Below, piece by piece: positions 24,899 through 30,992 of a stretch of DNA of 30,992 nucleotides. This DNA is from DASVUC01 sp036387255 (GTDB lineage: Bacteria > Planctomycetota > Phycisphaerae > Tepidisphaerales > Tepidisphaeraceae): the NCBI GenBank assembly GCA_036387255.1, contig DASVUC010000113.1, positions 1 to 30,992 on the forward strand. Reading direction: 5' to 3'. The position numbers were made by a program, and so were the translations under genes. Numbering within the stretch: position 1 is the stretch's first letter; each line of letters begins with the position of its first letter. The notes under the pieces were generated by a model. The model did not search any database, was not told the origin of the DNA, and saw nothing but the letters and a program-made list of their open reading frames with translations.

Positions 24899-25273
24899 GT
24901 GCTGATTCATGAGGAGCTGACGGAGAACATTATTGGCGCCTGCATCGAGGTACATCGGGAGTTGGGACCGGGTCTGCTCGAGTCCGCGTACGAAACGTGC
25001 TTGCGTCATGAGCTTCGCCTCAGGGGCCTTTCGGTGAAGACGCAGGTGAAGTTGCCGGTGAAGTACAAGGGGATTGAGCTAGACTGCGGCTACGTGTTAG
25101 ACCTGATCGTGGAAGGCATCGTGCTGCTCGAGTTGAAAGCGGTCGAGAAGATTCATCCGGTGCATGAGGCGCAGTTGTTGACGTACCTGCGCTTGAGCGG
25201 GTTGAAAGTTGGATTGCTCATTAACTTCAACAGTCCGGTGATTCGCAACTCGATCCTTCGCAGGGTTCTCTAG
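24899..25273 (+). CDS. GxxExxY protein
   Basis: 124 residues of the GxxExxY family, named for the motif seen here as GLLESAY (within GPGLLESAYE, residues 23-32). DLIVEGIVLLELKAVE recalls the D-(x)n-E-x-K core of PD-(D/E)xK nucleases, and from memory this family has been related to them; its biological role is not established. A GTG at 24899 follows AAGGAGG (24887-24893). The gene is bracketed by imperfect 28-bp inverted repeats at 24807 and 25286 and separates the kinase from galU. The family is widespread, multicopy and scattered, often with CACGGAG-type repeats at its flanks. This suggests a mobile or formerly mobile cassette without a recognised transposase. Confidence 0.88.
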   Translation: MLIHEELTENIIGACIEVHRELGPGLLESAYETCLRHELRLRGLSVKTQVKLPVKYKGIELDCGYVLDLIVEGIVLLELKAVEKIHPVHEAQLLTYLRLSGLKVGLLINFNSPVIRNSILRRVL

Positions 25274-25285
25274 ATCACGTCAGCG

Positions 25286-25313
25286 CCTCCGTGTCTCAGT
25301 GCCTCCGTGGTGA
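25286..25313 (-). repeat. Right arm of the inverted repeat framing the GxxExxY gene
   Basis: This is the reverse complement of the left arm at 24807-24834 with three substitutions. It begins 12 nt after the GxxExxY stop and ends 4 nt before the galU start, so the arm occupies the region where the galU ribosome-binding site should be. Confidence 0.8.
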
Positions 25314-25317
25314 GATT

Positions 25318-26184
25318 ATGTCTGTAACCAAAGCCATCATTCCCGCGGCCGGGCTTGGCACCCGAATGCTTCCCGCCGCAAAAGCTGTCGCCAAAGAACT
25401 GCTCCCGGTTTTGGATCGGCCGACCATTCAGTGGGTGGTCGAGGAGGCGGCAGGGGCCGGCATCAACGATGTGGTGCTGGTCAGCTCGCCCGCAAAGCGC
25501 GCGATCGAGCACCACTTTTCCACCGATCAGAAACTGAACGAGCGGCTCGCGGCAGGGGGGAAGGGGGCGTTGCTCAATTCACTCAACACGCTGATGGAGC
25601 TCGTGCGCGTGCGCGCTGTCGATCAGCTCGAGCAGAAGGGTCTGGGCCACGCGGTGTATCAGGCGCAAGAGGCGGTGGGAGATGAAACGTTCCTCTGCAT
25701 GCTCGGCGATGCAATCTTCAGCGGGGATTCGCCCTCCCGGCAACTGATCGAGGCGCATGTTGAATTTGGAACAGCGGTGATCGGGCTGGAGGAAGTGCCC
25801 ATCGAGAAGGTGTCGCGCTATGGCATCGTGGGAGGTCGCGCGGTGCGCGACGGCGTCGTCAACATCGACACTCTGGTGGAAAAGCCGAAGCCGGAGGAAG
25901 CGCCGAGCCGGCTGGCGATCGCCGCGCGGTATGTGCTGACGCCATCCATTTTCTATTGCATCGAGCGCGTCGCGCCAGGTGCGCTCGGAGAGATTCAATT
26001 GACTGACGCACTGAAACTCTTGCTCGAGCGCGAAGCGATCCACGGCGTCGTGCTGCGCGGGAAGCGTCACGACATCGGCAACCCCATCGACTGGTTGAAG
26101 ACGAACATCTTGTTCGCCGCGCGCGATGCGAAGATGTGGAGCGAAGTTGAGCCGATGCTCAAGTCGCTGATCGACCAGAAATGA
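25318..26184 (+). CDS. galU: UTP-glucose-1-phosphate uridylyltransferase
   Basis: 288 residues. GalU joins UTP and glucose-1-phosphate to UDP-glucose, a precursor of surface polysaccharides. The nucleotide-binding start AIIPAAGLGTRMLPAAKAVA holds the GxGTR and first lysine. CMLGDAIFSGD gives the metal aspartate, and VEKPKPEEAPSRLAI is the sugar-phosphate loop; DALKLLLE and GKRHDIGNPIDWLKTN finish the family pattern. The ATG at 25318 gives the family's normal N-terminus, and the frame upstream belongs to the inverted repeat. No good Shine-Dalgarno is left in front of it. A terminator follows at 26271. With the adjacent kinase it might also handle uronic acid phosphates, but the sequence alone only shows GalU. 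Confidence 0.92.
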   Translation: MSVTKAIIPAAGLGTRMLPAAKAVAKELLPVLDRPTIQWVVEEAAGAGINDVVLVSSPAKRAIEHHFSTDQKLNERLAAGGKGALLNSLNTLMELVRVRAVDQLEQKGLGHAVYQAQEAVGDETFLCMLGDAIFSGDSPSRQLIEAHVEFGTAVIGLEEVPIEKVSRYGIVGGRAVRDGVVNIDTLVEKPKPEEAPSRLAIAARYVLTPSIFYCIERVAPGALGEIQLTDALKLLLEREAIHGVVLRGKRHDIGNPIDWLKTNILFAARDAKMWSEVEPMLKSLIDQK

Positions 26185-26218
26185 AAATCAACGTTGCGTG
26201 ATTCTCTCGCCTCATGTA

Positions 26219-26246
26219 TTGACGAGTGATCAAAGCGCGTTATCTT
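26219..26246 (+). promoter_or_regulatory. Sigma-70-like promoter in the galU downstream gap
   Basis: TTGACG (26219-26224) and TATCTT (26241-26246) are spaced by 16 nt. Transcription would start near 26253, and the terminator at 26271-26314 would end it about 60 nt later with no ORF between. It may make a short RNA or be a chance match. Confidence 0.4.
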
Positions 26247-26270
26247 TCCTGGACAACGATATTCATGATC

Positions 26271-26314
26271 AGCGGACCGGCGGCGGTGGCTCCCCGACGG
26301 TCCGCTTTGTTTTT
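26271..26314 (+). terminator. Rho-independent terminator downstream of galU
   Basis: AGCGGACC (26271-26278) pairs perfectly with GGTCCGCT (26299-26306), with TTGTTTTT directly after. It is about 90 nt past the galU stop. Confidence 0.8.
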
Positions 26315-26384
26315 GGTGTGAAGCAACGCGGGGCGCGTTGGAAGCGGCATTGTTCAAAATCAAAATGCGCGACGATCGGCGCTG

Positions 26385-26424
26385 AAAAAAAATGCCGCGG
26401 GTCGAGCAAGGCGCTCGACCCGCG
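26385..26424 (-). terminator. Rho-independent terminator for the small exported protein gene
   Basis: On the minus strand a perfect 12-bp stem (CGCGGGTCGAGC with GCTCGACCCGCG, 26396-26424) with a 5-nt loop is followed by GCAT and eight T (26392-26385). It lies 30 nt after the stop at 26455. Confidence 0.88.
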
Positions 26425-26454
26425 ACCAGGAAGGAGGTCTCGAGTTGAATCGGG

Positions 26455-26814
26455 TTATCCCTGCTTCAGCTTCCGGACGAAGCGAACCGCGCCCGCGCCC
26501 AGGAGCACGCTTCCCCCGCTGAGCACCGCCGTGGGAACGGGAGCGACCGGCGTCGGCTGCTGCATAGCGGGCGCGTGCACCGGAATTTTCGCCATCATTT
26601 TTGTTTCCACCGCCGGCTCGTTGATCGCCATCAGATCTCCCCAGACCGCGCATTCAGCGGGACCGGGATGGGTGTCAGTGATGCGAAACGCCTCATCGCC
26701 CCCAACTGCGCCGGCGGCGCCGAATTGATCCGTGGTGGACGCAGCTCGCAACGATGCGCTCGAAACGATCAGCACCAGCGCGACTGCGAAAAGAGCCCAA
26801 CTCCTGACCAGCAT
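26455..26814 (-). CDS. Small exported protein with PEP-CTERM-like sorting tail
   Basis: 119 residues from an ATG at 26814 with GAGG a few bases upstream. Residues 1-25 are a clear signal peptide (MLVRSWALFAVALVLIVSSA, cut near LRAAS). The middle has no recognised domain and one cysteine (C55). The tail consists of a short PTPVAPVPTA motif, a hydrophobic stretch SGGSVLLGAGA and a basic end RFVRKLKQG. That three-part layout matches PEP-CTERM-type sorting signals, in the VP-x-x-A-V-x-SG variant often seen in planctomycetes. It is probably released or retained at the cell surface by an exosortase. Function is unknown. It ends in a strong terminator and is likely a single-gene unit. Confidence 0.72.
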   Translation of the reverse strand: MLVRSWALFAVALVLIVSSASLRAASTTDQFGAAGAVGGDEAFRITDTHPGPAECAVWGDLMAINEPAVETKMMAKIPVHAPAMQQPTPVAPVPTAVLSGGSVLLGAGAVRFVRKLKQG

Positions 26815-27160
26815 ACAACCTCTTTCGTGCCTGCCCCGACGGGTGATCCCGGAGCAGGTCAGTGCAGCAAGTGTGACACAGCTTTGGCGCAAAGCGCCTT
26901 TCAGGAATCGTTTTGGTGCTGGAGTTGGATGTGTGAGCCGTATGGCGTGACGCCTGTGCCGCGCGCGCCGGGCAGGCGTTATCGGACGGTGGGAAGCTGG
27001 GGGAAGCTGGCGATGTCTAGGGGCAGTCGATCAGCAGTGAGCAATTGCGATGATTGATGCGCAGAGATACAGAGCGCGCTGCTACGTCAGCAAAGCGCGT
27101 CAGCACACGGAGTAGCAACTACAGATCGACAATGCCTGTTGCAGTTCCGCGGCCGAACGA
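26815..27160. other. Intergenic region between the exported protein and the MFS gene
   Basis: 346 bp with no convincing gene on either strand. It should contain the promoter of the exported-protein gene and the 3' end of the MFS transcript. A GACGCCTGTGCCG stretch (about 26949-26961) weakly resembles the dispersed repeat at 3066 and 14462, and GGGAAGCTGG is repeated directly at about 26991-27010. No T-run terminator for the MFS gene was seen. Confidence 0.5.
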
Positions 27161-28858
27161 TCATGCCTGTACCGGCGCCTGCACGCCGCCGGTGTATTTT
27201 GCGTCCGGCTCTGTCGCCTGGCTGCTGGGCGTGGCAAGGACAATCGCCTTGTACCCGCCGCGGCTGCGGAAGTACGCCACCAGCGCGATGTAGAACACCA
27301 GCATAATGGCGGGAAAGATCGCCATGTTGGCGAGTGCGCGCTGCGAACTTGCCGCCGCGGCGTCAGCCACCTGCGTCTTCTGGTCAGCTCCGAGCGGCGC
27401 CAGCCTCGCGTCCAGCTTGGTGTCGTTTACCACTTGATACGGAATCACCTCATAGATGCGCTTCTCGTCGAGCACCTCCGGCGAGAGCTGCCCGTTAAGC
27501 ACCACGCCCGGCGCCTGCATCGCGGCCGGAGAAGCTGCGATCGCGTCGATCTTCTTATCAGCCTGAAGCGCGCCGATGTACGGGAACCCCAGCACGCCGA
27601 CCGCGAGCATTCCAATTCCGCCCAGCGCGTTCAATGTGAGAGCACCGCCGCGCGGGGTTTGGTCGGACACGATGCCGAGCATCGTGGGCCAGAAGAACGT
27701 CTTTCCGCAGCCATAAAGCGTGGCGGCCACGAAGATGAACCCCAGCGTCTTGGCGCCCGAGAGCAGCGTCAGGCCGATGATCGCCAGCACGGCGCAAGCC
27801 GTCAGCAGGCCCAGTGGACTGAGCCGATGCACGATCGGTCCCGCAAAAAAGCGAAGCACGAGCATGATCGCCGACGTGTAGACAAGAATCCAACCCGGAT
27901 GGAAATGGTGCTTGGCGAACGTTTCCATGATGCCGGTGATCCAACCATCGGTCCCAATCTCAGTGGTCGCCAGCGGAATCATGATGAGGATCATGACGAA
28001 CATGAACGGCCGCCCCAGCGAGCGGGTATACCCGGCAAATGCCGCGACAATGGCTAACCCCAGGAAGATGAATGCAGCCTTTTGCAGCCCAGACAGGGCG
28101 ACAGCGCCGCCGTTGGAGAAGAAATCCATTAATTGCAGCACAAGCAGGAAGCCGACGACCAGCGCGCCCAGCACGCCAAACTCCGCAAGCATCTCTCGAT
28201 AAGAAACACCCGCCGCCACGCGCTCCTGCACCGGGAATCTCAAGCCGATCAGGATGATAAAGAACAGAATTGCCGGCAGGGCGATGATCCCGAGCTTAAC
28301 GCTCCACGGAATACCCGGCGCGAACCGATCCATCCCAATCGTCACGATTCCCGCCAGCACCAACCCGCCCGGCCAGCCCGCGTGCAGGATGTTCAGCCAC
28401 TTCGTCTTGTTGAACGTGAACAGCGTCGCCACCACGGGATTGACATAAGCCTCCACCGTCCCGTTCGATAGCCCCAGGATCAAGGAGCCCCAGTAAAGCA
28501 ACGCAAACGCCGTATCCTTGTTCCCATTGCGCGACACGTAGTACGCGCTCACCCCCATGATCGTCCAGATGAAGTATCCGATGAACGAGAAGATCATCGC
28601 CGTCTTGTACCCAATGCGATCGATGATCAGGCTGAACGCGATAATCGACACCGCAAAGGGCCAGATCCCAATCCCCGCCAGCCGCCCCGTCTGTGCCGGA
28701 TCAAGTCCAAACTCCGTCGCCCACGTCCCCAGCAGGAACATCCGCGTGATGAAGCCGAAGCTGGTCGTGATCAGGGCGATGAAGCAGCCCCAGAACAAAA
28801 TCTTCTTGTGCCGCTCGTCGGCTTGCGACTGCGCCGGATACTCTGCCGCGTTTGCCAT
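27161..28858 (-). CDS. MFS transporter with a large extramembrane insertion
   Basis: 565 residues, start fixed by AAGGAG 6 nt before the ATG at 28858. About twelve membrane helices are visible. The loop LIIDRIGYKTAMIFSFIGYF has the MFS signature between helices 2 and 3 (D-R-x-G-x-K/R), and NGTVEAYVNPVVATLF is a polar helix that may line the pore. An unusual loop of about 85 residues (KKIDAIAASPAAMQAPG to SSQRALANM) precedes the last helix and is largely hydrophilic. MFS proteins of about 550 residues with this loop are, from memory, common in planctomycetes. The substrate is unknown; sugar uptake is a reasonable guess. The divergent gene is the LOG protein at 29042. Confidence 0.88.
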   Translation of the reverse strand: MANAAEYPAQSQADERHKKILFWGCFIALITTSFGFITRMFLLGTWATEFGLDPAQTGRLAGIGIWPFAVSIIAFSLIIDRIGYKTAMIFSFIGYFIWTIMGVSAYYVSRNGNKDTAFALLYWGSLILGLSNGTVEAYVNPVVATLFTFNKTKWLNILHAGWPGGLVLAGIVTIGMDRFAPGIPWSVKLGIIALPAILFFIILIGLRFPVQERVAAGVSYREMLAEFGVLGALVVGFLLVLQLMDFFSNGGAVALSGLQKAAFIFLGLAIVAAFAGYTRSLGRPFMFVMILIMIPLATTEIGTDGWITGIMETFAKHHFHPGWILVYTSAIMLVLRFFAGPIVHRLSPLGLLTACAVLAIIGLTLLSGAKTLGFIFVAATLYGCGKTFFWPTMLGIVSDQTPRGGALTLNALGGIGMLAVGVLGFPYIGALQADKKIDAIAASPAAMQAPGVVLNGQLSPEVLDEKRIYEVIPYQVVNDTKLDARLAPLGADQKTQVADAAAASSQRALANMAIFPAIMLVFYIALVAYFRSRGGYKAIVLATPSSQATEPDAKYTGGVQAPVQA

Positions 28859-29041
28859 ACCTACTCCTTGGGCCAGGACAACAGCGAAATGAATTTCCCT
28901 ATGATGCGGGCGGTGCTGGACCTATGCAAATTACAGCTACGGGCCAGACAGCGGGACGTTGATCGCCGCACGAAGTGCACCCCACGTTGTGTCTCCCTGT
29001 GGAAATGGGAAAATCGTGCGCTCTAAACCATCAGGAGAACC

Positions 29042-29893
29042 ATGCCCGTCCAGAAACTCCTCCGCCCACTCGCCAAAAAAGAACTCCCCTCCAACGTCGA
29101 CGGCCAGGACACGTGGCGAATCTTCCGCATCATGGCGGAGTTTGTGGAAGGGTTTGAGGTGATGAACCAGGTCGGGCAGGCCGTCTCCATCTTCGGCTCC
29201 GCCCGCACTCCGCCCGAGGATCCTTTCTACAAAGCCGCCGAGAAGACCGCCGCGCTCCTCGCCAAGGCCGGTCTCTCCGTCATCACCGGCGGCGGTCCCG
29301 GGATCATGGAAGCCGCCAACAAGGGCGCTTTCGAAGCCGGCGGCATCTCCGTCGGCTGCAACATCACCCTCCCGCAGGAACAGGAGGCCAACAAGTACCA
29401 GAGCCTCTCCCTCGACTTCCACTACTTTTACGCCCGCAAAGTGATGTTCACCAAGTACGCCAGCGCCTTCATCTGCTTCCCCGGCGGCTACGGCACGCTC
29501 GATGAATTCTTCGAAACGCTCACCCTCGTCCAAACCCTCAAGGTCGAAGCCTTCCCCATCATCCTCTTCGGCACCAAGCACTGGCAAGGCCTCGTCGACT
29601 GGTGCCGCTCCGCGCTCAACCCGCAATACATCGATCACGAGGACATCGACATCTTCAAGCTCACCGACTCCCCCGAAGAGTGCGTGAAACTCGTTCGGCG
29701 GGGGATCAAGAAGCACTGGTGGAAGCCGCTCGATGATGACCTGAAAAAGCTCGCCGCCAACGGCGGAGCCTCCAGCAAGTCGCCTGTCCAGGGCTCCGCC
29801 GCCGCCGACACCGGCGAAGGCACCCGCTACGGCGACCGCCCCAAACGTGCCACCCGCAAACACGCCAAGCCCTCCTCCAAACCGGAACAGTAA
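29042..29893 (+). CDS. LOG-family protein (nucleoside monophosphate phosphoribohydrolase-like)
   Basis: 283 residues. The Rossmann-fold LOG motifs are intact: SIFGSARTPP at 49-58, GGGPGIMEAAN (83-93) and PGGYGTLDE (147-155), the last with catalytic arginine/glutamate neighbours (ARKVMF and DEFFE). Family enzymes cleave nucleoside 5'-monophosphates to base and ribose-5-phosphate; plant and some bacterial members release cytokinins. The N-terminal 40 residues and the C-terminal 45 (lysine-, proline- and serine-rich, disordered) extend beyond the core. AGGAG (29033-29037) fixes the ATG at 29042. A cluster of hairpin repeats follows the stop and may stop transcription. Confidence 0.9.
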   Translation: MPVQKLLRPLAKKELPSNVDGQDTWRIFRIMAEFVEGFEVMNQVGQAVSIFGSARTPPEDPFYKAAEKTAALLAKAGLSVITGGGPGIMEAANKGAFEAGGISVGCNITLPQEQEANKYQSLSLDFHYFYARKVMFTKYASAFICFPGGYGTLDEFFETLTLVQTLKVEAFPIILFGTKHWQGLVDWCRSALNPQYIDHEDIDIFKLTDSPEECVKLVRRGIKKHWWKPLDDDLKKLAANGGASSKSPVQGSAAADTGEGTRYGDRPKRATRKHAKPSSKPEQ

Positions 29894-29924
29894 TACCTCC
29901 CCTCCCACACTCCGCGCCTGTTTC

Positions 29925-30105
29925 TTCCCCTCTCCCGGTACCCCGGAAACGCGCTCCTCCCTAATTCCCCTCTCCCGGTACTCCGGGAGAGGGCAGGGTG
30001 AGGGCTCTTCTTCAACAACCAGATCATCCATTTCGCCGTCAATCACACTCCCTCTCCCGTACAGGGTTCCCGCCCAGCGGGATGGGAAGGGCGGGGGTGA
30101 GGGTC
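29925..30105. repeat. Cluster of three CCCTCTCCCGG hairpin repeats
   Basis: Three copies occur in 180 bp: a partial one at 29925-29946, a full one at 29965-30005 (CCCTCTCCCGG-TACT-CCGGGAGAGGG, then CAGGGTGAGGGC) and a diverged one at about 30049-30105 with an inner extra hairpin (TTCCCGCCCAGCGGGATGGGAA). The rest of 29894-30199 holds no gene. Similar words occur at 5141-5188. Together they make a dispersed repeat family used here as an intergenic spacer. Confidence 0.7.
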
Positions 30106-30149
30106 TACAAAATTTCCCCCAAGGCACGTGACAGCCCCTTACCCCGCAT

Positions 30150-30174
30150 CCAGAAAATCATCTGGTAAATTACC
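30150..30174 (+). promoter_or_regulatory. Overlapping dyads upstream of the right-edge ORF
   Basis: CCAGA/TCTGG (30150-30165) encloses 6 nt, and GGTAAATTACC (30164-30174) is a perfect odd palindrome that shares its first two G with it. They lie 26-50 nt before the ATG at 30200, as an operator would. TACACT at 30187-30192 may be a -10 box, 7 nt from the ATG. Confidence 0.35.
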
Positions 30175-30199
30175 TAACAAATACCGTACACTTTGCCTC

Positions 30200-30992
30200 A
30201 TGGACGATATAGAGCGTCTCATCCGCACCACCTGGCTCCGCCTCTCCCAATCCCTCTCTCCCGCCGACCTCCATCGCCGCCTCGCCCGCCGAAACTCCGC
30301 CCTCCTCCGCCGCCCCCCGCGCGCCTGGTGTCTGGCGCTGCGCGCCTCCGACACCCGCCTCACCCCATTCCAAACAAGTCTCCCCGACTGGAACACACCC
30401 AACGCCGTCGCTCTCGAAGCACCCGACCTCAAAAAACTCTGCGCCCCCGTCCGCCTCGAACCTCCCGGCCAAACCCTCGACCAGGTCGCCGCCCTCCTCG
30501 GCGTCTCACGTTGCGGCCTGCGCTACGCCCGCCTCAAAGGCGTCTTCCAAACCCGCCACATCCCCGCCCATCGCGGCCAATGGGGCCGCCCCCGCCCCCT
30601 CCTCTACTGCAACCACGACCTCGACCCCGCCGCCCCCTTGTTCCGCCCACCCGACCCCGGCTGGTCCTGGACCGCCCGCTTCCTCATCGCCCGCCTCCCC
30701 GACGACCTCCACGTCACCCTCATCCGAGTCCCCGTCATCTCCTCGCGCACTCGGGATCTCGACCCCTCCCTCCTCCACCCCGAACACCCCAAGCTCGATC
30801 CCCCTCCCCGCAAAAAAAGCCCGCGCCTCCCTCCCCCCAACCCCGACCCCGTCTCCTACAAGTGGGACGGCAACCGCTTCATCGGCTACGACTGGCGCTC
30901 CACCAACCCCCACATCCGCATCGGCTTCGACAAAAACGAGCGCCGCCGCCAGCTCAACCGCGAAGCCGAAGCCCGCCGCCGCAAGAACAACC
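30200..30992 (+). CDS. Unrecognised ORF with helix-turn-helix-like segment (cut by window edge)
   Basis: An ATG at 30200 opens a frame of 264 codons without a stop to the window end. Residues 91-116 (QTLDQVAALLGVSRCGLRYA and following) have the shape of a helix-turn-helix of the MerR/excisionase type. They are followed by a basic, proline- and arginine-rich stretch (RGQWGRPRPLLY), and the end is strongly basic (ERRRQLNREAEARRRKNN). YKWDGNRFIGYDW is a possible conserved block. The composition is dominated by R, L and P, which also arises by chance in C-rich DNA, so part of its appearance is compositional. No Shine-Dalgarno is visible. DNA binding, perhaps in a mobile element or repeat-handling protein, is a guess. 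I do not recognise a family. Confidence 0.55.
   Translation, partial: MDDIERLIRTTWLRLSQSLSPADLHRRLARRNSALLRRPPRAWCLALRASDTRLTPFQTSLPDWNTPNAVALEAPDLKKLCAPVRLEPPGQTLDQVAALLGVSRCGLRYARLKGVFQTRHIPAHRGQWGRPRPLLYCNHDLDPAAPLFRPPDPGWSWTARFLIARLPDDLHVTLIRVPVISSRTRDLDPSLLHPEHPKLDPPPRKKSPRLPPPNPDPVSYKWDGNRFIGYDWRSTNPHIRIGFDKNERRRQLNREAEARRRKNN

Noticed and set aside
28937..30127. 396-codon minus-strand frame opposite the LOG gene
   Set aside because: The product is rich in G, E, V and A repeats expected from antisense reading; the LOG motifs on plus are unmistakable.
1..30992. tRNA, rRNA, CRISPR or complete insertion sequence
   Set aside because: No cloverleaf ends, rRNA-like stretches, regularly spaced repeats or transposase motifs were seen on reading the window.

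Overview
This is a high-GC chromosomal window that looks like a planctomycete, most likely class Phycisphaerae. The evidence is a giant exported protein that begins with the planctomycete-type LESRxLLS motif, a small exported protein with a PEP-CTERM-like tail, many membrane O-mannosyltransferase-like (TMTC) and SPINDLY/OGT-like proteins, and abundant short palindromic repeats between genes. No rRNA, tRNA, CRISPR array or intact insertion sequence was recognised.

Layout. (1) 1-5104: a probable purine/amino-acid catabolic neighbourhood of the E. coli yge/ssnA type. It holds the N-terminus of an SsnA-like amidohydrolase (left edge, minus), a threonine synthase-like enzyme (minus), a second fold-type-II PLP enzyme (plus) and a YgeW-type knotted carbamoyltransferase (plus). 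A MNT-HEPN nucleotidyltransferase/toxin-like pair sits between the last two, and the HEPN frame runs without a stop into the carbamoyltransferase. (2) 5214-10286 (minus): a 1690-residue exported GH30 glycoside hydrolase with ankyrin repeats, five CBM6 modules, a 16-proline linker and a C-terminal DNRLRE/CBM96-like domain. (3) 10561-14460 (minus): lysA, a TPR-GT41 (SPINDLY-like) glycosyltransferase and a sugar-phosphate isomerase-like TIM barrel. (4) 14533-16065 (plus): a PurM-like AIR synthase and a STAS-domain protein. (5) 16075-22287: three paralogous TMTC-like membrane/TPR proteins arranged around pgeF; two are in the pgeF operon (minus) and one is divergent (plus). (6) 22389-26184 (plus): coaD, a DUF2007 zinc-ribbon membrane protein, a 71-residue unknown protein, a glucuronokinase-like GHMP kinase, a GxxExxY gene framed by 28-bp inverted repeats, and galU. 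(7) 26185-28858: a promoter/terminator pair with no gene, a small exported protein and an MFS transporter (both minus). (8) 29042-30992 (plus): a LOG-family protein, a cluster of hairpin repeats, and an unrecognised helix-turn-helix-like ORF cut by the right edge.

How the genes may work together. The left cluster would release and re-use nitrogen from purine or hydantoin-like compounds by analogy with yge operons. The GH30 protein would bind and cut polysaccharide outside the cell, and the glucuronokinase-like enzyme plus GalU could turn released uronic acid into a UDP-sugar. The GT41 and TMTC-like proteins suggest a substantial protein O-glycosylation capacity. The functional links are inference from gene content. 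The features most worth a second look are the HEPN-carbamoyltransferase continuous frame, the GH30-ankyrin-CBM6 architecture, the inverted-repeat-framed GxxExxY cassette, the TMTC triplet around pgeF and the unknown right-edge ORF.
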